Shown here piece after piece: positions 26,401-37,760 of a stretch of DNA of 64,000 nucleotides. The notes under the pieces were generated by a model. The model was not told the DNA's origin. It searched no databases and saw only the letters and a list, made by a program, of their open reading frames with translations. The stretch is from Tolypeutes matacus. Lineage: Eukaryota; Chordata; Mammalia; Cingulata; Chlamyphoridae. Made by a program: the position numbers and the translations under genes. The stretch lies in NCBI GenBank assembly GCA_026826555.1, contig JAKSZT010017954.1:3093876-3157875 (forward strand), written 5' to 3'. Each line of letters begins with the position of its first letter. Within the stretch, counting starts at the first letter, position 1.

Positions 26401-29290
26401 GAGGTTGACACCCCACCCCACCCCGTCCTTTGATTTTAGCACCTGCCGCTCACTTCCCCCAGATCCCAAGGCCTGGCCCTGTGGGGAGACACAGCTTCTG
26501 GCCCTACTGAGCCCTGATATCATACCAAGCACCAGCCATTTAGATGCATATTAAATGGTAGCATGAAAGATGAATAACAGAATGCGTGTGCAACCTTTGC
26601 CTTGGACCCTGCTGGTCTGATATGTCTTCATTCAATTATTCATTCATTCATCAAACGTTACCTGGGTAACAATGCTCTGTACTCAAGGTGCCCCCAGTAC
26701 AGTGGGGGAGATAGACATGGTTTCAACATAGTGTGATGAGGGCTGTGGTGGAGCCAGGGGGGGCTTCCCAGAGGTGGTGACATCAGAGCTGGGTGTCAGA
26801 GGAGAGGAGTTGCAGCAGGGAGTGGTGCAGGTGTCCAGGACAGAGGAAGGAGTGTGTTCACCAACATCAGGAGGCAGCACTGGGCCCACTTGGAGCAGCT
26901 CAGGAGCCTGCTGGGGCTGCCCCCAGGCCCGAGGGCAAGCAAAGTCGTCAGGGAGGCCTTGAACGTCAATCTCTATTGTGTAGACAAGGGGGAGGCAATG
27001 GAGAGTAGGAGGTTCATAAAGTATTTATTGAGCATCTACTGCATGCCAACTGTTCTAGATACAGAGGCATACCCTCCTCTCCGGCCTTTGCACATGCCGT
27101 CCCCCCAGGCCTGGGGCACTCCCCTCCAGATTCCCCCCCGCCCCCCATGCTCCTGGTCCTGCCTGCTAGACATGGCCTCCTCCAGGAAATTCAGCCTGAA
27201 CACCCAAGCCTGAGTTTGGGTTCCTTCTGTGACCCGTGCTTATCTAGGTTATGGCACCTATTGCCCTGTGTGGGTACAGTCTGTGTAGGTTCTGTCCCCT
27301 CATTAGATTGGGAACATTTGAAGGGCAGGGACGGGCTCTGCTTTTCATCGACTCCCCGAGACTGGCATAGAAAGCGTGTTTGCGAGTGAGTGAGGAATGA
27401 ATACGCACGCGCACGCTTGGATGAGCAGCGTTTCTAAAAAGGAGCACTAGGGGAAAGGCTGGGCTCCCGGGAGCTCACAAAGCTCCCGGGTGCAGTTTGG
27501 GGTTTCCCTCCAACAGACTGTGAGGGTGGGCGGAGGGCAGGGTGGGGGACCCATTGCTCCTGGATTCCTGATATTGGGAACTGCTGCCACCTGCTGGGCA
27601 AGGCCGGCACTGCCTCGCTGGCTCCCCTGTAGCCGGGTACCTGTGAACCTGGGCTGGGAAGCCCCAGCAGCCCTCGGGCGGGCGGGAGAAACTGCCAGCG
27701 ACAAGGGTAATGATGGCAGTGATGGGGCAGGACAGAAGCTGTAGAGGAGGAAGCTTTTGCAGGATTCAGGGACCGAACTTCCCCTGAGGCAGAGTTGGGG
27801 GTCGGGGTGCGGGGCAGCGACCCAGGGCCCAGGCATGTGTGTGCGCACGCGCGTCTGTATTGCTGAGGGGCTCCCGTTGTTGCCTTGGGTCTGGAATCCT
27901 GGGACCCTTGTTCTCCGCTAGCTGTTGTGTGAGGTGCCGTATTTAGCTCCTAGAGAGACCCTGCCAGGGAGGCCTTCCGTTACTCCTCACAGAGGGAGGC
28001 CACAGGGTTGGATGACAGTTTGTAAACCCCCCAGCCCTCCAAATCCCAGATTATGTAATTTTTACCACGAAGCCCCTGCCCAGCTGGCAGCTCTCCCTCC
28101 CCCTGACGTCCTTCCCCACCCCAGCCCACCATTAACCTGAGACCATCTCCCAGCTCAACCCAGAGGCCTGGACTTAGCCGTATTGGGGGAGCAGGAGAGG
28201 GAGACATGAGCAGGCAGTGTTTGGGGCATGACTTAATATTTAGTGTGTGAACTTGGGGCTGGGGCTTTGGGGCAGAATTCACTATATGCTTGAATTGTAA
28301 ACTTATTTCCTCCTTTTCCCAACGAGAAGAGTTAAGAGAAAAAAAAAAAAAAGGCCAAATATTTGAATTTAAACATTTAGGGATGTAGATGAAATAATCA
28401 CCTACCTGTAATATTTATTTAGTTACTTTGATGTATTTAAAATCACACATTTGTTGGAATAATTTAATTTAGAAACATTGTTATTCCACTCATGATTTTA
28501 TTCAAACCCTTCACTTGCAATTCTGCCTCTGTCATTGTCCTGTGTCACTGTGAGCCCCAGTGCCTCCTTTGAGTTCCCTAACAGTTTTCTCGAAGATGTC
28601 TTCACTTTTGCTTTGAAATACAGCACCTTTAAACAAAAAAACAGATACAGCACCTTTTAAATCCATGAATGATCCTGTCATTGGAAATATTCCAAGACAC
28701 AAGAATGCATTAAGGTGGTTCTCATCTAAACGGCAGTTGGACCTCTCTCTTTAGGGCAAACACAAAGTATATAAAACAGCAAACCCCTCTTCCTTACTCT
28801 CAACTTTCCCATTCCCTTTTCCTTTTCTCCACAGCACTTCTTACCATCTGATAGACTTGCTCATTTGTCTACTGTCTATCTTCCCCCACTCTGTGAGGTC
28901 AGGGGATTTTATCTGTCTTGCTAAGTGTTCTATACCCACCACCTGGAGACATTCCTGGAACATGTTTATGGAATAAGTGCTCAATAAATATTTTTGGGGT
29001 TAATGAAAAAATGAAATGAATGTAAAGCACTTGGGAATTAGGTTTGGTAGGCCACCCAGTGTCAGCCAGGGCCAGACATCAGGGTAGCACTGGAGTGGGT
29101 GAGAAGGCAACCCTTTTGGAGCTGAGCCCATACAAGGAGATTGTCTAAGGGGGAGGCCCAGCTATGTTGGGAGATTAGCTACCTACAGAAGACTTGAGCA
29201 AATGATGAAACAGACGTATTGCGGACATCAGGGGCTAGAATTCTCACTTTTGAAGGACGGGGGTAAAATTGGAAGGGGGAAAGGCCAGCC
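26401..29290. other. Intergenic spacer upstream of STX1A, ancient repeats
   Basis: No supported gene. 26620-27060 reads as old LINE/MIR-type sequence ('GTATTTATTGAGCATCTACTG' at 27019). 27080-27400 is L2. 28780-29015 is the 3' end of a plus-oriented L2 ending in CTCAATAAATATTTTT. 27380-27430 and 27836-27855 hold short CpG/CA-type simple sequence. The rest is unassigned. Confidence 0.55.
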
Positions 29291-29693
29291 TGAGATCTGT
29301 GCTATTAGACTGGAATTCAAGATCTAAATATAAACTTGTTTTCAATAGATGCACTGTAGACAGATACGGAAATAAAGATGTAAATGTGTATGCTTATGCA
29401 CCTGTGAGCCCACTTAGTGGCCCTGGAAGATTACTCTGGTTGCAATGAGCACACCTAGTACCCAAATGTTGGTTTCTAAATACTCTTCCTCACTTAAAAG
29501 AACCAGAGACCACTGAAGAAATGGCTAATTCCAGGGCTGGGCAGGGAAAAACAAGATGAGCCTGGAACATCTTGCTGAGTCAGAAAGAAAGTGTTCAAAG
29601 GATGATGGACATGTGAAAATGTTAAGAAGGCAGCAAGGGGCACCCACTGGCTGAATCTGGGACAATTTGAGCATCAAAATTAATGATAGCGGA

Positions 29694-29830
29694 GCAGATA
29701 TAGCTCAAGTAGTTGAGCGCCTGCTTCCCACATACAAGGTCCTGGGTTCAAGCTCTGGTACCTCCTAAAAGCAAACAACCGAAAAAAAACAATTCTCATT
29801 GGTTCAATCCCTAGTACCTCCTAAAAATAA
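29694..29830 (+). mobile_element. DAS-type SINE fragment
   Basis: Plus-oriented tRNA-like head: AGCGGAGCAGATATAGCTCA, then the B-box-like GGGTTCAAGC, then ACCTCCTAAAAGCAAACAA. A second partial copy of the GGTTCAATCCC/TACCTCCTAAAA motif follows at 29799-29827. Confidence 0.75.
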
Positions 29831-30389
29831 AGTCATAGATTATAATCCACTGAATACAAGTAGGAAACTATAACAACCTGATATATTAAGTAAATTAATA
29901 AATAAGTGGAAGGAAAGAGAAAGTTCTTTACAATAGAATGCCAACTAATAAATGTAGAGGAAATGAAAGAATTAGAAAAATACCATTTGACAGCCATTGT
30001 AGTAATAATTATGTCAAGAAGCATCAAAAGATGCTAAAATCGATGGGTGAAAGTGGGAGGTAGTCTCAAAAGTACATTCCATCTCCTGATACATATTAAA
30101 TACAAAGGGGGAAAAAAAAGTCATTTTACAGTGGAGACACCATCTCAATCAAGTGGCCAGTATTTATACCATCAGTCATACTTCCAATTGACCTTGGAGA
30201 GAATAAGAACATGCATCATTTCTATGATATTTCTGCCCAGAATGCTTAACGATCGTCACTCATGAGGAAGAACTGGACAAACCCAAATTGAAGGACAGTC
30301 TGCAAAATAACTTCCCTGTAATCTTCATAAATGTCAAGATCATGAAATCGAAAGAAAGGTTGTGGGTTGTTGTCAAATGTTTTTTTTTT

Positions 30390-30472
30390 TAGTAAGCACC
30401 CAGGATTGAACCTGGGACCTCATACATGGGAAGCAGGCCCTGAAACCACTGAGCCACACCTGCTCCTGGGAG
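30390..30472 (-). mobile_element. Short tRNA-derived SINE
   Basis: Poly-T then AGTAAGCACCCAGGATTGAA...GAGCCACACCTGCTCC, the complement of a SINE head alone without a second monomer. Confidence 0.75.
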
Positions 30473-30560
30473 TCTGGGATTGTTTTCGATTGAAGAAGAC
30501 CAGAGAGATGTCACAACTGGTTACAATGTTTGATACCATATTGGATTTTTTTTTTTTTTA

Positions 30561-31974
30561 AATGAAGAGTGGCATTAAAGAGCAGCTTGAAATTATTTCA
30601 AAACACAAAATTAAAACAAAAGGAATGCCTGGTAAGAGCGTTAGCCCTTCTGGCTCACTCCCGCCGGGTTCATCCTGGAACCTTCTCTCATTGCCTGGGA
30701 GTGAGAGATGCCTCTTTTATGCTCCCACTGTCCCTGGACCTCCTGCCACCATTTTATGATCATATTTATGTTTCATCTTTGCTAGTTCCGGAGGTCCCTG
30801 AGGCCCATGGCACAGAGTGGGCTCTCAAAACGTGGAACAAAAAGGGTACATCTAGGGTACAGCTCAAGGCCACTTCTTCACCTGTGGTTTAAAGAGGTTG
30901 TCAAGTCGGCTGTTGGAGGAGCACCTGGAGGAGTGAGGCCAATGGGCAACCAGGAATCATCCCTGCAGGGGCTTCTTGGAGGCCCTGAAGGAAGCACTGA
31001 CTGCTGAGAGCGGAGTTGGGGACTTGACCCCCACGACAGAACCTTGCTGAAAAGGCATCAACAGGGAGGATTCCCTGAAGTTTGTGGAGGGCGTGGGATG
31101 CCAAGACCCCCCGAAAGCACAGCAGGCTCACACAGCTCCCGGAGCAGCATTTTGGGGATGTGGGAGAAGAGTGGGCAGTATTTCCAGGGAGGACGGTTGT
31201 TCATGATGTTAAGAGGAATCTACCAGGAATATTTGGACTTTTCCCCTCCTCTTGTGTTCTCCTGAGGCGAGGTTATAGATATACGTGTGACAATGCTAAG
31301 CCTTCAGGACGTGAGATTGAGGCACCCTCTGTGTCTCAGCAATGGAGCTGTCCTGTCTCTGCACCTTTCTCATCTCAAGAGATGGGGAGACTGCCCCTTG
31401 GGGTGAGGGAAGCTGTGCACCTGGGCAGGGAGGGGCTGGGGGAGCTCCAAGCCCAGCCAGAGGCCTCCGTGGTCCAGGAGGGGGTGGCAGGGGCATGGGC
31501 CAGCCTGCCCAGGGTGGGGCCTGCCAGGGAGTGTCCTGCCCGGAAGGGAGGGCAAAGGGCCATGTCTTCTACTGGCCCCACCCCACTGACAAGCGTCCCA
31601 GTCACCAGGCCACCCTTTCTGCTGGGGCCCTCCAGGGGTAAGTAAGTGTCCTTCTGAACCCACCTTTGTCCCTCTCCGGGGGTCAGGTGAAAACACCTTT
31701 CCTCCTCGGGGGGTCCAAATGCCCTGCCCACTCTGCTTGCTCTTAGGCAAGGCAGGGGCCATATGTGCCACCCTTTCGGCATGACCCAAGGCCCCCGCTC
31801 TTCTTTCCAGAGCTGCGTGAGACTAGGGCACTGGAGGGCAGGTACACAACACCCCAGACCCCTGCTCTCCTGCCCTCAGCATATAGGCCAAGCTCAAGGT
31901 GGAAGGGTCCAGAATGGGGGTACCTCATCTAGGCAAGTCCCAGATCACTGTCCCCTCCTGTCACCCTGCCACAG
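30561..31974. other. Unassigned sequence upstream of the BICDL-like exons
   Basis: Mostly unique. It has several splice-like signals on the plus strand: a strong donor GTAAGTAAGT at 31638, and a 31-base acceptor-donor interval at 31811-31841. No candidate exon here joins in frame to the coding exon at 31975 with BICDL-like content, so none is called. 30780-30840 resembles an L2 or MIR end. Confidence 0.45.
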
Positions 31975-32641
31975 AGCCCAGGATTCCAAGTGGCTGGAGC
32001 ACTGGGGGACACTCAGACAGAGCCCTCGCTGGACCAAGTCCTTCAGGAGAGGGATGAAGCCATTGTCAAGTGAGAGGCAGCTGCTGTAGGGGTGGGGGAG
32101 GCAGTGGGTGGCATGCCCTGAGGGCCCTGTCCTGCTAGAGTGGCGGGGACATCGGGCATTCCTGGAAGGAAAGCCATACTCACACACACCCATCACTCAA
32201 GCAGGGGTTGTGGCCATACTCACCCCCAGCAGTGCCCAGAACCAGACCCGCAGGGCCTATGGCTGAGGCTGCCTGTCCCACCACCTGCAGGAAGCAGGCA
32301 GTGGAGGCTGAGCTGGATGCATGCAGAGCCAAACTGCGAGCTGTGGAGGCCCAGCTACTGGAGGTCGTGGAGGAGAAACTGAGACTGAGGCAGGAGGTGG
32401 AGGCCTGGGAGGTAGGACGGGAATGCCGGCTGGGCCAGGAGACACAGGAAGCAGATTGCAGGGTCGGTCCCTGAACCTGCTCTCCTGTCTCCAGGAGGAC
32501 ATGCGGCAGATGGTGAGGCAGCGGGTCCAGAGTCAGATGCAGAGAGAGTCCAGGGGCACTCTGGGAGCCCACGTGGACCCTGGAGCTGCCAGGGCCCCCT
32601 GGCCCCGATTCCCCCTTGGTCGGTGGGGGCGTTGGCGGTGA
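31975..32641 (+). CDS. BICDL-like cargo-adaptor C-terminus, three exons (partial gene or relic)
   Basis: Exons 31975-32069, 32291-32411, 32495-32641 (stop TGA) have AG acceptors, GT donors and matching phases. The joined product ends in about 120 residues. The strings DQVLQERDEAIVKK, AVEAELDACRAKL, QLLEVVEEKLRL and QEVEAWEEDMRQMV align by eye with the last coiled coil of BICDL1/BICDL2, dynein-Rab6 cargo adaptors. In those proteins, as I remember them, the matching parts read DRDEAIAKK, QLEAWQDDM and, near the BICDL2 end, RFSL. Heptad-like Leu/Glu/Arg spacing fits a coiled coil. Exons for the rest of the protein were not found upstream, so this may be a decayed third BICDL paralogue. Human has a lncRNA, ABHD11-AS1, in this tail-to-tail position. 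Coding status is inferred from open frames and splice phases only. Confidence 0.6.
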
Positions 32642-32674
32642 AAGAGCCCAGCCCAAGGCCTTGGAACCAGGGTC

Positions 32675-32680
32675 TTTATT
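32675..32680 (-). terminator. ABHD11: ABHD11 polyadenylation signal AATAAA
   Basis: TTTATT on the plus strand, 134 bases beyond the ABHD11 stop. It lies two bases from the plus-strand ATTAAA, so opposite-strand transcripts share one compact end region. Confidence 0.85.
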
Positions 32681-32681
32681 C

Positions 32682-32687
32682 ATTAAA
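32682..32687 (+). terminator. Plus-strand polyadenylation signal ATTAAA
   Basis: ATTAAA 41 bases after the BICDL-like stop codon, the second most common mammalian hexamer. It would end the plus-strand transcript inside the ABHD11 3' region. Confidence 0.5.
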
Positions 32688-32813
32688 GCTCGAGGCCTGA
32701 CCACCTTTGCAATCTCGTGCCTGCCTGAGTCCTACTGTGCCAAAATGCGGAGCAGGCTACTGAGCCTCGAGGCCTGGGGTCTCCTTCCCCCTCCTGCCAG
32801 CAACGTGGGGCTC

Positions 32814-34894
32814 TTAGGCCAGGAAGCCTCGGATGGCAGCCAGAAAGTCCTGCGGGCGGTCAGCGTGGACCCAGTGGCCGGCGTTAGACACAGTCTGCAT
32901 CTGGGCTCGAGGGAAGAGCCGCCTGATCTCAGGGTGGTGGCTGGGGCTGTCCACCACGGAGAGGGGATGAGGTGGGAAGATGGAGAGAGAAGTAGTCCAC
33001 GTGAGTCAACACGCCCCGTGTGTTTTTCTGGGGTTCTCAAGTGCCCATCCCCAAGGCTCCCGCCACTCCCCCACTCCCCAGCAGCCTCCCTAGAGCGGGG
33101 ACTGGGTGAATAAGGCATGCCCCTCCTGCCACCCAGCCTGGCTTACTGCACGAATCTGGAGTTGCCACCAAGGAGGAAGAGAGTTGGCCCTGGGTAGGAG
33201 TCCTGTCGTGGTGGGAAGGCCATGATGGTGTCCATGTGCTGGGCCAAGGCATCAAGATTCACCCTCCACACAAAGCGCCCGTCCACCTCTACCAGGTTGG
33301 TGAGCAGGAACTGCCGCACGGCCACGTCCTGTGGGGGTCCAGCAGTTGGGGGGGGGCTCCAACTCTTCCCTTGATGGGTCCCAGCCCACTACACCATTGT
33401 GGGTTTGAGTGCATTACCTTGATGACAGGGCTGAGCTGCTCACTGGCCAGTTTGCGGGCGTGGGAGCGGGGCACCTCAGCCGGGATGGCTATGGCTCTCA
33501 TGGCTGCCATGTAGGTCGGGAAGTCTGAGACAGATGTGGTCACCATCGGGCTGATGTCCACGGCAATCAAACGCTCCACCAGCTCTGGCTGTGGGGAAGA
33601 ACCAGACTGGGGACCAGCCCAGAACCTCAGGCAGGCGCAGGGGGTTTCAGGACAGTCCTAGAGTCTGACCTTCTCCGCCTCGGCCACCCAAGGCTCATTT
33701 GAGTCCCAGGTTGCCTGCTGGGCACTCAGAGTCTGTATTGGACAGGAGAAGGGCCCGGATGGGGGCGGCTCACCCTCTGTAGTGCCAGCAACATGGCTGT
33801 CTTGCCTCCCATGCTGTGGCCGATGAGGACACAGGGCACCAGGCCCAGCTGGGGCAGAAGGTCCTGCAGGTCCTGGCTCATGGCTTCGTAGCTCATGTCT
33901 GGGCTGTGGGGGCTGTCACCATGATTCCGAGCATCCACTGTCAGCACCTGGGGAGTGGGGGCAGAGGCAGAGCTGACATCCATGTTCAGGGCATAGACAG
34001 CTAAATGCCTGGCAGGGCCTGTAGGTCCAGGGGTGTGGGGCCTGGGGACAGATCTTGAAGGTAAGAGGTCCCAGATCCTAGGCATAGGAGGCCACTCTGC
34101 CAGAGAATTCCCAACAGGTATGACCACGTTTTTGAAGGTCTGGCCGGGCTGGGTGGCAAGCCCAGAGGTGGTCAGGAAGAAAGCTCCGAGACTTTCCAAA
34201 ACTTGGAGCAGAGAGGGATGGCAGCTGGAGGTAGTGAGCACCCCGACATTCCTGGTGAACAAGCAGGAGCGTGTTAGCGCTTAGGCATTGCACAGTGGCG
34301 CTAGGTATGGAGCACGCAGATGTAGATGTGTGGCACGTGTGTCGGCTGAAGGACTGGAGGAATGGAAGGATGAGGCAATGAATGCGGGTCAATCCCAGGC
34401 CTTCCTGGGCCTCCAGCGTTAGACAACTCGTCCTCTCTTCATTTCTGCTGCGGTGTCACGCCACCCCCTCTTCCGGGAGACCTGCCACTCCTCAGCGGGC
34501 CCCAGCAGTGAGGGCTCCGAAGCCGGCCCCACCCGGCCCCTCAAGCCCCTCCCGGAAGCTCACCCTCCGGCGTGTCTGTTGGGCCAGGGCCTTGGCGATG
34601 GCGTTGAAGTTGGCTTTGCAGCCGAAGAGCCCGTGCAGGAAGACGAGGGCTGGTCGGGCCGGCTCTCCGTCCAGAAGCGTGTAGGAAAGCGGCAGCGGCC
34701 TGGCGGGCGTGGGGAGACTGAGCCGGTAGGGAAGGGATTCGGGGGGCCCAGGAGGGGACGGCGCCCTTGACTCACCTACGCTCGGCTCCGCCTCCACCGC
34801 CGCCGCTGGGTGCGACGGACACGCTCCGGAAGCTGAGGCGGGAGGGGCCGGGCCCCCCCCGGGGGCGCCCCCAGGCCCGGGCCCAGCGCAGCAT
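32814..34894 (-). CDS. ABHD11: ABHD11, mitochondrial alpha/beta-hydrolase (complete, six exons)
   Basis: Exons in transcript order: 34776-34894, 34564-34699, 33774-33947, 33418-33588, 33147-33328, 32814-32946 (stop TAA). They sum to 915 bases, 304 residues, all GT-AG. The Arg-rich, acid-free N-terminus ([14 protein letters not shown]...) fits a matrix-targeting peptide. Then come the oxyanion-loop motif [19 protein letters not shown], the nucleophile elbow GHSMGG (Ser at about residue 130) and, near the end, NAGHW with the catalytic His at about 285. Family knowledge: ABHD11 is a mitochondrial serine hydrolase that supports the lipoylated 2-oxoglutarate dehydrogenase complex. The start chosen matches the internal MLRW methionine of the human protein, as I recall it. 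The human N-terminal extension of about nine residues is not supported here. Confidence 0.96.
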
Positions 34895-35440
34895 GCCCGG
34901 GAGCCGCCGCCCGCCACACCTCGTGGCCGCCGCTCGCCGCTGCGCGGCCTTCTGGGCTCCGCCCCTCCCCGCCCCCTCGCGTCATCCCACGCCTCCGGGC
35001 ACGTTCCCTTACGTAAGCCTAGAGCGCGGTCGGTCCCCCCAGCTCCTCCCTTGGCGCCATGACGTAATCCCCCCGGGCGTCCTCTCCCCGCGCTGCAGTG
35101 GCAGCCCCGCCCTCTCGCGAGGCTCCACCCACCCCTGTAGCGCGGAAGCCCGGGTTGGTCCTACGACCTGGGGACAGCGGCGCGGAGTGGCGTTCGCTGC
35201 TGTCAGCCTCGTTGGCCAGCGCGAGCTCTGGGCGGCCGCGGGGCAGGTCCTCGGCCAGCCGGGGACGCTCTGCCTTGGCCCGCGCCGGGACCCGCACCTG
35301 TCCTGCTGCTCTGCGCTCACGCGCCGCTGGGGACATGCCATCCTTTCTGTGCGGCCGGCGGGGGCGAGAGGCGCCAGGAGTGGCTCTCGGCTCTCGGCTC
35401 TCGACGTGGGGGCCCATTAGCCATCCTGAAGTCATCTACT
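34450..35440. promoter_or_regulatory. ABHD11: ABHD11 CpG-island promoter
   Basis: Dense CpG over exons 1-2 and about 550 bases upstream. Within 250 bases of the ATG lie TTACGTAA (35009-35016) and TGACGTAA (35060-35067), both ATF/CREB/bZIP-like, and TCTCGCGAG (35113-35121), a near match to the BANP/TCTCGCGAGA promoter element. No TATA. GC boxes at 34960-34980. The island continues beyond 35121 on the side away from ABHD11, so divergent transcription is possible. Confidence 0.65.
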
Positions 35441-37319
35441 GTAGAAACAGCTGGGAGGGGCTCTAGAGGTCACCTGCACATCCCCCTTTGCAGATGGGGA
35501 AACAGGTGCAGAGGGGCAGGTGACTTGTCCAAGGGGCAGAGCTAGACCCACAACAGTCAGGTCTCCTGTTCCTCATGTGAGCCAAAGTGGGAGTCAGGCT
35601 CAAACCCCAGCCAGTTGTTTTGATCGGGTGAAGGGATTTGCTAGGCTGAGGTGACACCACTCAAACCAGCAGGGAAATGAACAATCCTCTCGCCCAAACT
35701 CAGCACCTCCTGCAGGAAACAGCCTCCGTTTGGAACCCTGCCTGCTGCCATCTCCTCTCCCTAGTCTGGAGTGGTGGTGGCGGGAAGGCATTATCTAGGG
35801 TCTCAGCTGGCTGCCCTGCGGGCCATCCTTCGGTTGTCAAGAGTCACTGCTCTTTCTCCAGCTGACTTAATTGTGTCATTCTTCTGCTCAAAACCTTTAG
35901 GGACTTCCCATCCCTGAAGGTGAGAGTTGAAACTTCATCATAGCTTTCCAAGCCTCCCCCAGACTGATCCTACTTTCCCACATGTAGTCTCCATTCTCTT
36001 ACTCCCCAACCAGGCATGTTTATGAACTACAAAGCACACCTTCCTTTAGATCCCCCCACCTCCACCCCTGCTGGGGATGCTGTGAGTGCTTCCCAGATAG
36101 TCAATTGCCCAGTCCTACGCATCTTTTTAAAGTCCAATGTAATCGCCACCTCCTCCTCAAGCTTTCCTGAATTTCCCCAGTTGAAATTAATTTCTTCTGC
36201 CCTATGTTCTCAAAGCATTTATTGGAGTCTGTATATAGTGTTATAGAACTGGTCTTGTTCATGTCCACCACAGGCTGGCGGCTCCTGGAGGATGGGGGCT
36301 ACATTTAATTCATCTGGTTCAAAGTGCATCTGATGCAAAGTGCAATAATTTATTGGATTATCATGGAAAGGTTCAGGGCATGAGCTGAAGCTAGGTGAAG
36401 GTTCACCTGGTGGCTGGGCCAGAGCCCCTTTCAGGAGATAACACCTGGGCCAGCCTCTCTTCCACCTCCCCTGCCCCTCCCTCACTTCCTCTTGAGTCAG
36501 CCTAGGGGACCCAGGTGTTTTGTTCTTTTTTGAGGCAGGCTCTGGAGTCACTGGGGACTCTAAACACACCAGGTGGTGTGATGATTGCCAGCAAAGTCAT
36601 TAGGGGAGCCACGAGGCCACCTGAGCCCTGGGTGGGGGCTGGGTCTGGGCCTTGGGAGGGGTGCTTGGAGGAGATGACCAAACAAGGTATTTTTCTAGAG
36701 TTGGTGGATGAAGGTAACTGGGGTTGACACGGTCTTGGTGACTCAGGTGGGTATCATTTCAAGGTGGTCTCAAAGAATGCTCCATGACCACCCCCACCCA
36801 CCTAGTGTCTAGCTAGGTAACCTGAGCCAGGCCCAGGACCCTTGACCATCTGCTGAGGAGCCAAAGAGCCCTGGGTTGGGGGCAGAAGCAGGCTTGAGGA
36901 GTCCCCAGAGTCTTCTCAGTCATGTCACATGGTTGTTGAGGGCCTGCTTGAGGTTTCCATGGAATAAGCCAGAGACATTGTGGAGTCAGGGGTGGCGGTG
37001 GGTTGCTGCTACCTGAGGACTCTGGTTCTATTGGGGAGGGGGCATCTGGGGCCTTCCCACCCCTCCCTTGCTTGTAAGCAAGGGGCCAGTGCTCTGGCTG
37101 CTCATTGTGGAGGGTTTCCCTCTTGGGGGGTGTCAAAACCACATAAGGGGAGGCCTTCCGGAGCCCCTGATCTGCTGGCTGTGAGGGAGAAACGGAGTGC
37201 AGAAGCAGAGAAAGCGTCCATTTTCCTAGCAGTCCCAACCTTCCCGTGAGGTGGGAGGGACTTATCAGCCCTGTTAATGCGGACATGGAGACCAGGGAGG
37301 TGAAGTAACCGGCTCCAAA
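35441..37319. other. Spacer with MIR and L2
   Basis: 35440-35640 is a MIR-like piece (minus). 35850-36320 is plus-oriented L2 ('CTTCTGCTCAAAACCTTTAGGGACTTCCCAT' type text). 36330-37319 is unassigned and non-coding by inspection. Confidence 0.5.
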
Positions 37320-37760
37320 GCCCGTAGCAGTGCGTGGCCCGGCCGAATTCCTTCCCGGCTCCGTGGCTCCCGGTGCAGTGCTCCGTAGATTTCATCGCGG
37401 CCCTAACGGCTGGGCCTGAGGGCCCCAGGGCTGGGGCCTGCGGCGGCAGGGACGTTGCACCGGCGGCTGCGGCCTGGAAGGGGTTAAGGCGGGGAGGTGG
37501 CCGGTGTCCCGTAACCGCACCTGGCTCAGTATCGGTCACGTGGCTGGGGTTTCACCTGCCCCGCTGAGCAGGGACAATCAGGCCGCTTGTTCCGCGGCCG
37601 GTCGCCGTGGTGACGGGAGTGTGCCTGGGGAGGTCACCGGGGCAAATTCCTGCCTGTCGGCCGGGCGGGGCAGGGGGCTCAGCCGCGCGGAGCCGGGCGG
37701 CGCCAGCGGGACTCCCCCTCGAGGTTCCCCGCGGGGCTGTCCGCAGGGGGTCCCCTCTGT
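37320..37760. promoter_or_regulatory. Orphan CpG island with CACGTG E-box
   Basis: About 440 bases of CpG-dense sequence far from any recognised exon (2.4 kb beyond the ABHD11 start, 12.7 kb from the CLDN3 polyadenylation site). Contains GGTCACGTGGC (37534-37544), a full USF/TFE-type E-box, a nearby GGTGACGGGAG CRE-like half site, and several GC boxes. No gene model starts here that I can support. Confidence 0.5.

Larger units (their letters stand above)
29291..30560 (+). repeat. Old LINE-derived sequence with two SINE insertions
   Basis: AT-rich text with cues such as 'GGACAAACCCAAATTGAAGG' (30276-30295) and 'AGAGAGATGTCACAACTGG' (30502-30520), which I associate with the 3' region of an ancient mammalian LINE. 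The exact family is not certain. SINE pieces interrupt it at about 29694-29830 and 30390-30472. Confidence 0.5.

Noticed and set aside
27447..27848. 133-codon minus-strand frame
   Set aside because: No recognised domain, Pro/Ser-rich, no start or splice context.
31811..31841. 31-base exon-like interval upstream of the BICDL-like exons
   Set aside because: In the phase required by the next coding exon it contains a stop, so it is not joined to the model.
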